Shown piece after piece: positions 36,759 to 47,161 of a DNA stretch of 64,000 nt. The translations under genes and the position numbers were made by a program. Origin of the DNA: Pseudomonas viridiflava (GTDB lineage Bacteria; Pseudomonadota; Gammaproteobacteria; Pseudomonadales; Pseudomonadaceae). Each line of letters opens with the position of its first letter. Positions within the stretch are counted from its first letter, which is position 1. The notes under the pieces were generated by a model. That model did not search any database. It worked only from the letters and a program-made list of their open reading frames with translations, and was not told the origin of the DNA. The stretch spans positions 124,001 through 188,000 of the forward strand of contig NZ_UTVH01000053.1 in the NCBI RefSeq assembly GCF_900585905.1, written 5' to 3'.

Positions 36759-36799
36759 AATCCGCGCTCCTCATGCGGACGCTTTTCAGGACCCACGAC

Positions 36800-38371
36800 A
36801 TGCCTCATTTTCTGTACCGCCTGATCATCACCCTCGCCCTGCTGCTGCCCATGGCGGCGCAGGCCAGCGACGCCGGTGACTTCGTGGCGGCCAGTTCCGC
36901 ACAGCAGGCCGAACTCCTTGAGAACTGGGCAGCACAGCCGGTTGCAGGGCGTATCGACCTGCTCAACGCCTTGCGCGAAGGCCGCGTCGCCGCCGACGGT
37001 AACAAACGCGCCTTCATCGAAACCGGCGACACCTATATCGCTGCCGATGCCGACACGCCGACCACCGATCAACCGCGCAAGCTGCGCCTGAACAATCGCC
37101 TGCGCGGGCTGGTAGAGACGGCGCTGGCCAGCCATCAACTGCTTGCCGAGGACGCAGACCTGCGTCTGGCGGCCGCACTGCAACTGCAGAAAAGCGCGCG
37201 ACCTGCACAACTGGGCTTTCTCAGCCAGCAACTGGCTGCCGAACAAGACGACGACGTCCACGACGCCCTGACGCTGACGCTGGCCAATCTGCAACTGGTG
37301 GACACAAGCCCCACCGTGCGTCTGGCAGCCGTGCGCCTGCTTGGCGAAACCGGCGACCCGCTGGCGCGCACCCGCCTGGAAACGCTGCTCGCGCCCGGCG
37401 TGGAAACCGATGACAGCGTCCGCATCGCCGCGCAGACCAGCCTGGCGCAGGTCAACCGCAAACTGATGATCGGTGAGCTGCTCGGCCAGGCCTTCAGCGG
37501 CATGTCGCTGGGTTCGATCCTGCTGCTGGCCGCCCTCGGGCTGGCCATTACCTTTGGCCTGCTGGGGGTGATCAACATGGCCCATGGCGAAATGCTCATG
37601 CTGGGGGCCTACTCGACCTACGTGGTGCAGCTGATGTTTCAGCGTTACGCGCCGGGGGCCATCGAGTACTACCCGTTGCTCGCGCTGCCAGTGGCGTTCT
37701 TTGTCACCGCCGCCATCGGCATGGCGCTGGAACGCTCGGTGATCCGCCACCTCTATGGCCGACCGCTGGAAACCCTGCTGGCGACCTGGGGCATCAGCCT
37801 GATGCTGATTCAGGCCGTGCGCCTGACGTTCGGCGCGCAGAATGTTGAAGTCGCCAACCCCGAATGGCTCTCGGGCGGGATACAGGTACTGCCTAATCTG
37901 GTGCTGCCGTACAACCGCATCGTCATCATCGCTTTTGCCTTGTTCGTGGTGGTGCTGACCTGGCTGCTGCTGAACAAGACCCGTCTGGGCCTGAACGTGC
38001 GCGCCGTCACCCAGAACCGCAACATGGCCGCCTGCTGCGGCGTGCCCACCGGGCGCATCGACATGATGGCGTTCGGGCTCGGCTCGGGCATTGCCGGGCT
38101 CGGTGGTGTCGCCTTGAGCCAGATCGGCAATGTCGGGCCTGACCTTGGCCAGAGCTACATCATCGACTCGTTCCTGGTGGTCGTGCTCGGTGGCGTCGGA
38201 CAACTGGCGGGCAGCGTCATGGCAGCCTTCGGGCTGGGCATCGCCAACAAGATTCTGGAACCGCAGATCGGCGCCGTACTGGGCAAGATCCTGATTCTGG
38301 CGCTGATCATTCTGTTCATCCAGAAACGTCCGCAAGGCCTCTTCGCACTCAAAGGACGGGTGATCGACTGA
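36800..38371 (+). CDS. urtB: Urea ABC transporter permease UrtB
   Basis: A 523-residue inner-membrane permease. From the ATG at 36800 it has a signal-like start (MPHFLYRLIITLALLLPMAA), a UrtB-specific periplasmic region with HEAT-like repeats (about 25-225), then a LivH-type permease domain (LAITFGLLGVINMAHGEMLM). An in-frame ATG at 36773 is possible. It overlaps urtC by one base. Confidence 0.94.
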   Translation: MPHFLYRLIITLALLLPMAAQASDAGDFVAASSAQQAELLENWAAQPVAGRIDLLNALREGRVAADGNKRAFIETGDTYIAADADTPTTDQPRKLRLNNRLRGLVETALASHQLLAEDADLRLAAALQLQKSARPAQLGFLSQQLAAEQDDDVHDALTLTLANLQLVDTSPTVRLAAVRLLGETGDPLARTRLETLLAPGVETDDSVRIAAQTSLAQVNRKLMIGELLGQAFSGMSLGSILLLAALGLAITFGLLGVINMAHGEMLMLGAYSTYVVQLMFQRYAPGAIEYYPLLALPVAFFVTAAIGMALERSVIRHLYGRPLETLLATWGISLMLIQAVRLTFGAQNVEVANPEWLSGGIQVLPNLVLPYNRIVIIAFALFVVVLTWLLLNKTRLGLNVRAVTQNRNMAACCGVPTGRIDMMAFGLGSGIAGLGGVALSQIGNVGPDLGQSYIIDSFLVVVLGGVGQLAGSVMAAFGLGIANKILEPQIGAVLGKILILALIILFIQKRPQGLFALKGRVID

Positions 38372-39450
38372 TGAACCAACCCTTGATGATCACCGCTGCA
38401 CAGAAAGTCGGCCCCAGAGGCACTATGGCCGCAGGCCTGCTAGTGCTCGCGGTGTTACTGGCACTGCCGCTGCTGTCGATGCTGCCCGCTGAGAACAGCT
38501 TCCAGGTGTCGGCTTATACCCTGACGCTGGTGGGCAAAATCCTCTGTTATGCCATTGTCGCCCTCGCGCTGGACCTGGTCTGGGGCTACGCCGGGCTGCT
38601 GTCTCTGGGTCATGGCCTGTTTTTCGCCCTCGGCGGCTATGCCATGGGCATGTACCTGATGCGTCAGGCGGCAGGCGATGCATTGCCCGCGTTCATGACC
38701 TTCCTGTCGTGGACCGAGCTGCCCTGGTATTGGGCGGGCACTGACAATTTCCTCTGGGCCATGTGCCTGGTGGTGCTCGCGCCGGGCTTGCTGGCACTGG
38801 TGTTTGGCTTCTTTGCCTTCCGCTCGCGGATCAAGGGCGTGTATTTCTCGATCATGACCCAGGCCCTGACGTTCGCCGGGATGCTGTTGTTCTTTCGCAA
38901 CGAAACCGGTTTTGGCGGCAACAATGGCTTCACCAACTTCCGCAGCATTCTGGGCTTCAGCATCAGCGCTCAGGGCACCCGCGCCACGCTGTTTCTGGCC
39001 ACGGTCCTGTTGCTGGTTGCCAGCCTGTATGTCGGCTGGCGTCTGGCGCAGAGCAAGTTCGGCCGCGTGCTGACCGCCCTGCGCGATGCCGAAAACCGGC
39101 TGATGTTCTGCGGCTATGACCCTCGCGGTTTCAAGCTGTTCGTCTGGGTGCTCAGCGCCGTCATGTGCGGCCTGGCCGGAGCCTTGTACGTGCCGCAGGT
39201 CGGCATCATCAACCCCAGCGAAATGTCGCCGACCAACTCCATCGAGGCCGCCGTCTGGGTAGCCCTGGGTGGCCGTGGCACCTTGATCGGCCCACTGCTG
39301 GGCGCAGGCGTGGTCAACGGCATGAAGAGCTGGTTCACGGTGGCGTTTCCGGAATACTGGCTGTTCTTTCTCGGTGCGCTGTTCATTATCGTCACGCTGT
39401 ATCTGCCCCGGGGCGTAATTGGCTTGCTCAAGAAGAGGCGCGAACAATGA
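38371..39450 (+). CDS. urtC: Urea ABC transporter permease UrtC
   Basis: A 359-residue LivM-type permease with many hydrophobic helices and family segments LDLVWGYAGLLSLGHGLFFA and NNGFTNF. The second permease subunit beside UrtB. Overlaps urtB by one base and urtD by ATGA. Confidence 0.95.
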   Translation: MNQPLMITAAQKVGPRGTMAAGLLVLAVLLALPLLSMLPAENSFQVSAYTLTLVGKILCYAIVALALDLVWGYAGLLSLGHGLFFALGGYAMGMYLMRQAAGDALPAFMTFLSWTELPWYWAGTDNFLWAMCLVVLAPGLLALVFGFFAFRSRIKGVYFSIMTQALTFAGMLLFFRNETGFGGNNGFTNFRSILGFSISAQGTRATLFLATVLLLVASLYVGWRLAQSKFGRVLTALRDAENRLMFCGYDPRGFKLFVWVLSAVMCGLAGALYVPQVGIINPSEMSPTNSIEAAVWVALGGRGTLIGPLLGAGVVNGMKSWFTVAFPEYWLFFLGALFIIVTLYLPRGVIGLLKKRREQ

Positions 39451-40322
39451 AGACCACGCCCACGCCTGCATTCATGCTCGAACCTGCCCTCGACCCGACG
39501 GCCTTGCCTCCCAATGCCGACATCGGCACCAGCCGTGATGCCATCGGCCTGGGGCGCAGTGTCGGCAAAGGCCTTAACACCCGCCACGGCACCATCCTGA
39601 CCCTGGAAGATATCAGCGTCAGCTTCGATGGTTTCAAGGCGCTCAATGACCTGACCCTGTACATCGGCGTCGGTGAATTGCGCTGCATCATCGGCCCCAA
39701 TGGCGCGGGCAAGACCACGCTGATGGATGTGATCACCGGCAAGACCCGACCCAGCCACGGCAACGCCTGGTTTGGCGAAACCCTTGACCTGACACAGATG
39801 AGCGAAGTGCAGATCGCCCAGGCCGGGATTGGCCGCAAGTTCCAGAAGCCGACGGTATTCGAAGCCTTGAGCGTGTTCGAAAACCTGGAGCTGGCGCAAA
39901 AAACCGACAAATCGGTGTGGGCCAGCCTGCGCGCGCGCCTCAGTGGCGAGCAGCGCGATCGTATCGAGCAGGTGCTGGACACCATCCGCCTGACCGCATC
40001 GATGCAGCGCCCGGCGGGCCTGTTGTCCCACGGCCAGAAGCAGTTCCTGGAAATCGGCATGCTGCTGGTCCAGGACCCGCAGCTGTTGTTGCTCGACGAG
40101 CCGGTGGCGGGCATGACCGACGCCGAAACCGAATTCACCGCCGAGCTGTTCAAGAGCCTGGCGGTCAGGCACTCGCTGATGGTGGTGGAACACGACATGG
40201 GCTTCGTCGGCTCGATTGCCGATCACGTCACCGTCCTGCACCAGGGCAGCGTTCTGGCAGAAGGCTCGCTGGCGGATGTGCAGGCCGATGAGCGGGTGAT
40301 CGAGGTTTATCTCGGAAGATGA
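39447..40322 (+). CDS. urtD: Urea ABC transporter ATP-binding protein UrtD
   Basis: A 291-residue ATPase with Walker A GPNGAGKTT, signature LLSHGQKQ and Walker B LLLLDEP. The N-terminus has about 50 extra residues before the ABC core (LTLEDISVSFDGFKALNDL), common in UrtD. The ATG at 39447 overlaps the urtC stop. Confidence 0.94.
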   Translation: MKTTPTPAFMLEPALDPTALPPNADIGTSRDAIGLGRSVGKGLNTRHGTILTLEDISVSFDGFKALNDLTLYIGVGELRCIIGPNGAGKTTLMDVITGKTRPSHGNAWFGETLDLTQMSEVQIAQAGIGRKFQKPTVFEALSVFENLELAQKTDKSVWASLRARLSGEQRDRIEQVLDTIRLTASMQRPAGLLSHGQKQFLEIGMLLVQDPQLLLLDEPVAGMTDAETEFTAELFKSLAVRHSLMVVEHDMGFVGSIADHVTVLHQGSVLAEGSLADVQADERVIEVYLGR

Positions 40323-40355
40323 TTGGCGCCGAAGAATCGGTCGTGGCGCTGGCTC

Positions 40356-40445
40356 GTGGGACCGGCTTCAGCCGGGAAGACTGGATCTCTGACGACACAC
40401 ATGCTGGGGATGTACTGGCCCCTTCCCGGCTAAAGCCGGTGCCAC
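40356..40445. repeat. REP-type palindrome between urtD and urtE
   Basis: GTGGGACCGGCTTCAGCCGG... and CCCGGCTAAAGCCGGTGCCAC arms, same family as 2495-2584. It interrupts the urt operon but is followed by urtE on the same strand; short tandem remnants (CGATCC, GCCGATCC) follow it to about 40500. Confidence 0.75.
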
Positions 40446-40520
40446 AAGCCGATCCCACGAGCCGATCCTACATGCCGGGCCCCACGAGGCGATCCCGCAT
40501 CCACTGTTTGGGAACTGAAC

Positions 40521-41219
40521 ATGCTCCAGGTCGAAAAGCTTCATCAGTACTACGGCGGCAGCCATATCCTGCGCGGGCTGTCCTTTGACGTGAAGGTCGG
40601 GGAAGTGACGTGCCTGCTGGGCCGCAATGGCGTCGGCAAGACCACGCTGCTCAAGGTGCTCATGGGCCTGCTGCCTGCCAGGGAAGGCGCAGTGCAATGG
40701 GAAGGCAAAGCCATCACTGGTTTCAAGCCACACCAGCGGGTCCACGCCGGCATCGCTTACGTCCCACAGGGCCGGGAGATTTTCGGCCGGCTGACGGTAG
40801 AAGAAAACCTGTTGATGGGCCTGTCACGCTTCCCCGGCGCCGAAGCCCGAGAGGTGCCGCCGTTCATCTACGAGCTGTTCCCGGTATTGCTGCAGATGAA
40901 AGATCGTCGGGGCGGCGACTTGTCCGGCGGTCAGCAGCAGCAACTGGCGATTGGCCGAGCGTTGGCCAGCCGGCCCCGGCTGCTGATCCTCGACGAGCCC
41001 ACAGAAGGCATCCAGCCCTCAGTGATCAAGGAAATCGGCGCGGTGATCAAGAAGCTGGCCGCGCACGGCGACATGGCGATTCTGCTGGTCGAACAGTTCT
41101 ACGACTTTGCCGCCGAACTGGCCGATCAGTACCTGGTGATGTCCCGAGGCGAGATCGTTCAGCAGGGCCGTGGCGAAAATATGGATGCCGAAGGCGTACG
41201 CGGTCTGGTGACCATTTGA
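40521..41219 (+). CDS. urtE: Urea ABC transporter ATP-binding protein UrtE
   Basis: A 232-residue LivF-type ATPase with Walker A GRNGVGKTT, signature LSGGQQQQLAIGRAL and Walker B LLILDEPTEGIQPS. The YYGGSHILRGLSFDV start is typical of UrtE. It is separated from urtD by a 198 bp REP-bearing gap and is 46 bp before ureD. Confidence 0.95.
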   Translation: MLQVEKLHQYYGGSHILRGLSFDVKVGEVTCLLGRNGVGKTTLLKVLMGLLPAREGAVQWEGKAITGFKPHQRVHAGIAYVPQGREIFGRLTVEENLLMGLSRFPGAEAREVPPFIYELFPVLLQMKDRRGGDLSGGQQQQLAIGRALASRPRLLILDEPTEGIQPSVIKEIGAVIKKLAAHGDMAILLVEQFYDFAAELADQYLVMSRGEIVQQGRGENMDAEGVRGLVTI

Positions 41220-41265
41220 GGTATTCCGTTATGGTGCATGCTTTGAATAAAGTGGTCGCACGCCG

Positions 41266-42105
41266 ATGAACCTCCCCGCCCACACCGCGCTGTTCACCCC
41301 CAGCTGGCACGCCGAGCTGGAGCTGGGTTACGCGCGTTTCGGCGACAGCACCCGACCGGTTCAGCGCCGCCACAAGGGCCCGCTGCGGGTGCAGAAACAC
41401 CTGTACGCCGAGGGCCCGCAGGTCTGCCAGCACATTATCGTCCACCCGCCAGGCGGTATCGCCGGAGGTGATCGTCTGGACATCAGCGCCAGCGTCGGCC
41501 GCGATGCCTGGGCGCAGTTGACCAGCCCTGGCGCGGCCAAGTGGTATCGCGCTGCCGGGCCGGCCTATCAGCAACTTGATCTGCACGCTGCCCCCGGCGC
41601 CACGCTGGAATGGCTGCCGCAGGAAACCATTGTCTTCAGCGCGGCGCAGGCCGAATTGACTACCCGTATCGAGCTGCAGGGCGATGCCAGGCTGTTTTAC
41701 TGGGATGTGGTGGCGTTGGGCCGACCGGCGAGCGGCGAGCGCTTTGAAGCCGGGCATTTTCAGGCGCATCTGGACATTCGCCGCGACGGCAAACTGCTCT
41801 GGCATGAACGCCAGCGTATCGTTGGCGGCGACGGCTTGCTGCAGTCGCCCATCGGTCTGGATGGCCAGCCGGTGTTTGGCACACTGCTGGTCACCGGCGA
41901 GATTGACAGCGACCTGCTCGACGCCTGCCGTGCAGTGCCTAACCGGGTTCGCGGCGACCTGACGCAACTGCCAGGCCTGCTGGTCGCGCGCTGCCTGGCA
42001 CAAGAGGCACTGCACGCCCGAGCCTGGATGATCGAATTATGGAAACTGCTGCGCCCGGCGCTGCTGGGCCGCGAAGCAGTGGCACCACGGATCTGGAATA
42101 CCTGA
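41266..42105 (+). CDS. ureD: Urease accessory protein UreD
   Basis: A 279-residue chaperone that binds apo-urease and, with UreF and UreG, opens it for nickel. It shows [29 protein letters not shown] and [10 protein letters not shown]. Its stop lies inside the first copy of a tandem duplicated palindromic element, so the last two residues could have been shaped by the repeat. Confidence 0.95.
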   Translation: MNLPAHTALFTPSWHAELELGYARFGDSTRPVQRRHKGPLRVQKHLYAEGPQVCQHIIVHPPGGIAGGDRLDISASVGRDAWAQLTSPGAAKWYRAAGPAYQQLDLHAAPGATLEWLPQETIVFSAAQAELTTRIELQGDARLFYWDVVALGRPASGERFEAGHFQAHLDIRRDGKLLWHERQRIVGGDGLLQSPIGLDGQPVFGTLLVTGEIDSDLLDACRAVPNRVRGDLTQLPGLLVARCLAQEALHARAWMIELWKLLRPALLGREAVAPRIWNT

Positions 42106-42377
42106 CCACCCTTTTTGTTTTCTGTAGGAGCGAACGTGTTCGCGAAGCGGCAGACCTGACAACTGATGTGCTTCTAAAATTGCCTCGCCAACACGTTGGC
42201 TCCCACAGGTCACTCATCGTTTTTACGGACTGCCTGACCACCCTTTTTGTTTTCTGTAGGAGCGAACTTGTTCGCGAAGCGGCAGACCTGACAACTGATG
42301 TGCTTCTAAAGAAGCCTCGCCAACACAGCTACGCGCCCCGGTCGCTCCCACAGGTCACTCATCGTTTTTACGGACTG
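42101..42377. repeat. Tandem duplication of a REP-bearing segment between ureD and ureA
   Basis: Two direct copies (42101-42232 and 42233-42377) begin CCTGACCACCCTTTTTG and end in CATCGTTTTTACGGACTG. Each contains a GTAGGAGCGAAC...GCTCCCACAG palindrome; the copies differ mainly in the distal arm. The first copy includes the ureD stop codon. Confidence 0.85.
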
Positions 42378-42381
42378 AATA

Positions 42382-42684
42382 ATGGATCTGACTCCACGCG
42401 AAAAAGACAAGATGCTGATTTTCACCGCTGGGCTGGTTGCCGAACGGCGCCTGGCACGCGGGGTGAAGCTCAACTATCCCGAGGCCATGGCCTATATTTC
42501 GGCGGCACTGCTCGAAGGCGCCCGCGATGGCCAGACAGTTGCCGAGCTGATGCATTACGGCACCACTTTGCTGACCCGCGAACAAGTAATGGAAGGCATT
42601 GCCGAAATGATCCCGGAAATCCAGGTCGAGGCCACCTTTCCCGATGGCACTAAACTGGTGACCGTGCACCAGCCGATTGCCTGA
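42382..42684 (+). CDS. ureA: Urease gamma subunit
   Basis: A 100-residue structural subunit of urease, starting [20 protein letters not shown] and including [19 protein letters not shown]. It is complete and standard in length. It is followed 23 bp later by a GNAT gene rather than by ureB. Confidence 0.97.
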   Translation: MDLTPREKDKMLIFTAGLVAERRLARGVKLNYPEAMAYISAALLEGARDGQTVAELMHYGTTLLTREQVMEGIAEMIPEIQVEATFPDGTKLVTVHQPIA

Positions 42685-42707
42685 CGCCGAACCGAACGGA
42701 GCCGATC

Positions 42708-43250
42708 ATGATGTATGCCATCCGCGACGCACTGCCAGACGATTTGTCCGAAATCCTGGCGATCTACAACGACGCCGTGCTCAACACCACCGCCATCTGG
42801 AACGAGCAACCGGTGGATCTGGCCAACCGCCAGGCCTGGTTCGCCGCGCGCCAGGCCCAAGGTTATCCGATTCTGGTGGTGGTCAATGAACACGACCAGC
42901 CACTGGGGTATGCGTCGTTTGGCGATTGGCGGCCTTTTGAAGGTTTCCGGCATACCGTCGAGCACTCGGTGTATGTCTGCGCCGATCAGCGCGGCAATGG
43001 CCTGGGCCCCACGCTGATGAAAGCCCTGATCGACCGTGCCCGCCTGTGCGACAAGCACATGATGGTCGCGGCGATTGAAAGTGGTAACGCGGCGTCCATT
43101 ACCCTGCACGAGCGACTAGGCTTCACCCTCACTGGCCAGATGCCCCAGGTCGGAACTAAATTCGGCCGCTGGCTGGACCTGACGTTCATGCAGCTGGACC
43201 TGTCCCCCGGCGCATCAGCACCCCCATCACAAGCCCCGGTTATTCAATAA
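42708..43250 (+). CDS. GNAT N-acetyltransferase, phosphinothricin/methionine-sulfone type
   Basis: A 180-residue acetyltransferase. AIRDALPDDLSEILAIYND and TTAIWNEQP at the N-terminus and EHSVYVCADQRGNGLGPTLM (acetyl-CoA site RGNGLG) are typical of the phosphinothricin acetyltransferase group. It matches PAO1 PA4866, which also sits between ureA and ureB and acetylates methionine sulfone/sulfoximine-like compounds. The link with urease genes may reflect protection of glutamine synthetase, an inference. Confidence 0.88.
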   Translation: MMYAIRDALPDDLSEILAIYNDAVLNTTAIWNEQPVDLANRQAWFAARQAQGYPILVVVNEHDQPLGYASFGDWRPFEGFRHTVEHSVYVCADQRGNGLGPTLMKALIDRARLCDKHMMVAAIESGNAASITLHERLGFTLTGQMPQVGTKFGRWLDLTFMQLDLSPGASAPPSQAPVIQ

Positions 43251-44095
<845 letters not shown>

Positions 44096-44121
44096 ATCAC
44101 AGATCCCTGCCACCTTCCCCC

Positions 44122-44212
44122 CTGCGGGAGCGAGTTTGCTCGCGATGGCGTCAGATCAGCCCATAGATTCGTCGCCAGAAAAATCGCATCGCGAGCAAGC
44201 TCCCTCCTACAG
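44122..44212. repeat. REP-type palindrome between ureB and ureC
   Basis: CTGCGGGAGCGAGTTTGCTC... and ...CGCGAGCAAGCTCCCTCCTACAG face each other across a 50 bp centre. It sits within the urease operon. Confidence 0.75.
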
Positions 44213-44266
44213 ATCAGGTCAGGTCAGCGCACGCTCAGCCCTATTTTTTGACTCCAAGGAATCGCC

Positions 44267-45967
44267 ATGAAGATTTCCAGACAAGCCTACGCCGACATGT
44301 TCGGCCCCACGGTGGGTGACCGGGTGCGGTTGGCCGATACCGAGTTATGGGTCGAGGTCGAGAAGGACTTCACCACCTACGGCGAAGAAGTCAAATTCGG
44401 CGGCGGCAAAGTGATCCGTGACGGCATGGGCCAGGGCCAGTTGCTGGCCGCCGAGGTGGTCGACACGCTGATCACCAATGCCCTGATCATCGACCACTGG
44501 GGCATCGTCAAGGCTGACGTCGGCCTCAAGAACGGCCGCATCGCAGCCATCGGCAAGGCAGGCAACCCTGACATACAGCCCGACGTGACCATCGCCATTG
44601 GCGCCGCCACCGAAGTCATAGCCGGTGAAGGCATGATCCTCACGGCGGGCGGCGTCGACACCCACATCCACTTCATCTGCCCGCAGCAGATCGAAGAGGC
44701 GCTGATGAGCGGCGTCACCACCATGATCGGCGGCGGCACCGGCCCCGCCACCGGCACCAACGCTACCACGGTGACGCCAGGGCCCTGGCACATGGCGCGC
44801 ATGCTGCAGGCCGCGGACTCGTTCCCCATGAACATCGGTTTTACCGGCAAGGGCAATGTCAGCCTGCCCGGCCCGCTGGTCGAGCAAGTCAAGGCCGGGG
44901 CCATCGGCCTGAAGCTGCATGAAGACTGGGGCACCACGCCGGCCGCCATCGACAACTGCCTGAGCGTAGCCGACGAATACGATGTGCAGGTGGCGATCCA
45001 CAGCGACACCCTCAACGAGTCCGGCTTCGTCGAAACCACCCTGGCCGCGTTCAAGAATCGCACCATCCACACCTATCACACCGAAGGTGCAGGCGGCGGC
45101 CATGCCCCGGACATCATCAAGGCCTGCGGCTTTGCCAACGTGCTGCCGAGCTCGACCAACCCGACCCGGCCGTTCACCCGCAATACCATCGACGAGCATC
45201 TGGACATGCTCATGGTCTGTCATCACCTGGACCCCGGCATTGCTGAAGACGTGGCCTTCGCCGAAAGCCGTATCCGCCGCGAGACCATCGCTGCCGAGGA
45301 CATCCTCCATGACCTGGGTGCGTTCTCGATGCTCAGCTCCGACAGCCAGGCCATGGGCCGCGTCGGCGAGGTGATCATGCGGACCTGGCAAACCGCCGAC
45401 AAAATGAAGAAGCAGCGTGGCCCCTTGCCTGGGGATGGCGAAGGCAACGACAACTTCCGCGCCAAGCGTTACATCGCCAAGTACACCATCAACCCGGCGA
45501 TTACCCACGGCATCAGCCATGAAGTGGGCTCTGTCGAAGTGGGCAAATGGGCTGATCTGGTGCTCTGGCGGCCGGCCTTTTTCGGTGTCAAACCGACCCT
45601 GATTCTCAAGGGCGGAGCGATTGCCGCCAGCTTGATGGGCGACGCCAACGCGTCCATTCCGACGCCGCAGCCGGTGCACTACCGCCCGATGTTCGCCAGC
45701 TATGGCAGCTCGCTGCACGCCACCAGCCTGACCTTCATCAGCCAGGCGGCCTTTGACGCCGGGGTGCCGCAATCACTGGGGCTGAAAAAAGTCATAGCCG
45801 TGGTCAAGGGCTGTCGCAGCGTGCAGAAGAAAGACCTCATCCACAACGATTACCTGCCCAGCATTGACGTCGACCCGCAGACCTATCAGGTCAAGGCCGA
45901 TGGCGTGTTGCTGTGGTGCGAACCGGCAGACGTATTGCCCATGGCGCAGCGGTATTTTCTGTTTTGA
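44267..45967 (+). CDS. ureC: Urease alpha (catalytic) subunit
   Basis: A 566-residue subunit carrying the nickel active site that hydrolyses urea to ammonia and carbamate. Nickel-binding H133 and H135 lie in VDTHIHF, the carbamylated lysine is K216 in GLKLHEDWG, and the flap [20 protein letters not shown] with its catalytic histidine is intact. The length is standard. Confidence 0.98.
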   Translation: MKISRQAYADMFGPTVGDRVRLADTELWVEVEKDFTTYGEEVKFGGGKVIRDGMGQGQLLAAEVVDTLITNALIIDHWGIVKADVGLKNGRIAAIGKAGNPDIQPDVTIAIGAATEVIAGEGMILTAGGVDTHIHFICPQQIEEALMSGVTTMIGGGTGPATGTNATTVTPGPWHMARMLQAADSFPMNIGFTGKGNVSLPGPLVEQVKAGAIGLKLHEDWGTTPAAIDNCLSVADEYDVQVAIHSDTLNESGFVETTLAAFKNRTIHTYHTEGAGGGHAPDIIKACGFANVLPSSTNPTRPFTRNTIDEHLDMLMVCHHLDPGIAEDVAFAESRIRRETIAAEDILHDLGAFSMLSSDSQAMGRVGEVIMRTWQTADKMKKQRGPLPGDGEGNDNFRAKRYIAKYTINPAITHGISHEVGSVEVGKWADLVLWRPAFFGVKPTLILKGGAIAASLMGDANASIPTPQPVHYRPMFASYGSSLHATSLTFISQAAFDAGVPQSLGLKKVIAVVKGCRSVQKKDLIHNDYLPSIDVDPQTYQVKADGVLLWCEPADVLPMAQRYFLF

Positions 45968-46021
45968 CAATCAGTGGGTTGGCCATGAGCTGGCAGCGTT
46001 GATGCACAGGCAATATCTGTT

Positions 46022-46111
46022 CGTAGGAGCGCACGAGCACCGCGAGGCCGCGATAGCGGTGTATCAGACGGACCGCCATCGCTGCCTCGCGGTGCTCGTC
46101 AGCTCCTACAG
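46022..46111. repeat. Palindromic element (GAGCACCGCGAGG family) after ureC
   Basis: GTAGGAGCGCACGAGCACCG... pairs with CGGTGCTCGTCAGCTCCTAC. It belongs to the same family as the long hairpin at 49614-49736 and the array at 53710-54515. Confidence 0.75.
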
Positions 46112-46175
46112 AAATGTGTTCCGAACCAGGTAGCTGTGTCTTGTGCCTTGAGCGCTTGTCCACTTTTCCGAAACG

Positions 46176-46206
46176 CAAAAAAGCCAGGACTCAGTCCTGG
46201 CTTTTG
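46176..46206. terminator. Bidirectional terminator between ureC and the ferritin-like gene
   Basis: AAGCCAGGACT (46181-46191) and AGTCCTGGCTT (46193-46203) form a stem with an A-run before it and a T-run after it. It serves the convergent ureC and ferritin-like transcripts. Confidence 0.85.
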
Positions 46207-46232
46207 CTTTGCTGCTGGCTGTTCGTCAGCAA

Positions 46233-46766
46233 TTACAGGTCCTGATAAATATCCGCCATGTCATCGGCATGCTCTTCTTCCTGAGCAAGGATGCTTTCAA
46301 AGATGCGGCGGGTGGTTGGGTCATCGTCGCCCAGGTACTGGATGATTTCGCGGTAGCTGTCGACGGCAATACGCTCGGCCACCAGGTCTTCGTAGACCAT
46401 TTCCTTGAGGGTGGTGCCCGCTACATATTGCGCGTGGGAGTTTTTCGACAGCAGGTCCGGGTTGAACTCCGGTTCGCCGCCCAGTTGCACGATGCGCTCG
46501 GCCAGCAAGTCGGCGTGCTCGGCTTCCTGCTTGGCATGTTCCTGAAACTCGGCTGCGGCAACGCTGGCTTTCAAGCCGCTGGCCATGAAGTAGTGGCGCT
46601 TGTAACGCAGCACGCAGACCAGCTCGGTGGCCAGCGACTGGTTGAGCAGGCGCAGCACGGTTTCGCGGTCAGCGCTGTAGCCCTCGGTGACGGGGCCGTC
46701 TTCGACGTTCTGACGAGCGCGGGCGCGCAGTGTGGCGACATCGGACAATTGCGTTGCTTGATTCAT
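46233..46766 (-). CDS. Ferritin-like protein of the bacterioferritin/Dps-like group
   Basis: A 177-residue four-helix ferritin-like protein, matching PAO1 PA4880, with di-iron type motifs LATELVCVLRYKRHYF, EFQEHAKQEAEHADLLAERI and SILAQEEEHADDMADI. Expected to store or detoxify iron. It has a normal length for this small family and its own terminator on the ureC side. Confidence 0.88.
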   Translation of the reverse strand: MNQATQLSDVATLRARARQNVEDGPVTEGYSADRETVLRLLNQSLATELVCVLRYKRHYFMASGLKASVAAAEFQEHAKQEAEHADLLAERIVQLGGEPEFNPDLLSKNSHAQYVAGTTLKEMVYEDLVAERIAVDSYREIIQYLGDDDPTTRRIFESILAQEEEHADDMADIYQDL

Positions 46767-46988
46767 GGTCTATCTCCAGGGCTAATCCGGTATCCGTCGC
46801 GCTCTTGATGCACCAGCCTTGAGGTTATTGGCTGAGCCCGGCGTGATCGGTCAATCAGTGTGAGTCCCCCAAGCCCTGAAAAGTTTTATTACATTTTGCC
46901 CATCGAACCGATATGGAAATATTAAGAAACGTCTGCCGTGCGCTGCGGTCCCAGACTTGAGAATGCAAATAAAACCATGGAGATTCAC

Positions 46989-47075
46989 ATGCTCAAGTTT
47001 CTAGGCAGCACCATCGGCATCATCTTTCTGATTGGCCTGGTCGTGGTCATCGCCCTGTTCAAACTGGTGTTCTGA
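46989..47075 (+). CDS. 28-residue single-helix membrane peptide
   Basis: An ATG with GGAG eight bases upstream opens a 28-codon frame, MLKFLGSTIGIIFLIGLVVV and then IALFKLVF. Nearly the whole peptide is one hydrophobic helix. It ends in a TGA 35 bp before a strong terminator, so it has a complete transcription unit of its own. Function unknown; it could be a small membrane regulator or toxin-like peptide. Confidence 0.65.
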   Translation: MLKFLGSTIGIIFLIGLVVVIALFKLVF

Positions 47076-47110
47076 TCCCACAGGCCTTGTGCCGGGAAAA
47101 GCAGCACCCA

Positions 47111-47144
47111 AGAAAAAGCCCGATGCATTGAGCATCGGGCTTTT
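47111..47144. terminator. Bidirectional terminator between the small peptide gene and osmE
   Basis: A 14 bp stem (AAAAAGCCCGATGC with its complement) around ATTGA, A-rich on one side and T-rich on the other, between convergent genes. Confidence 0.9.
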
Positions 47145-47161
47145 TCGTTGCGGCGAACCGG

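Noticed and set aside
36161..38335. A 724-codon minus-strand frame opposite urtA-urtB
   Set aside because: His/Gln-rich antisense translation across two well-identified genes and a REP element; no family match.
41231..41246. Sigma-54-like TGGTGCATGCTTTGAA just before ureD
   Set aside because: Spacing is right but the -12 element reads GA instead of GC; ureD is more likely read from the urt transcript.
42039..42653. A plus-strand frame of about 200 codons spanning the ureD-ureA gap
   Set aside because: It translates the duplicated palindromic element and overlaps ureA in another frame.
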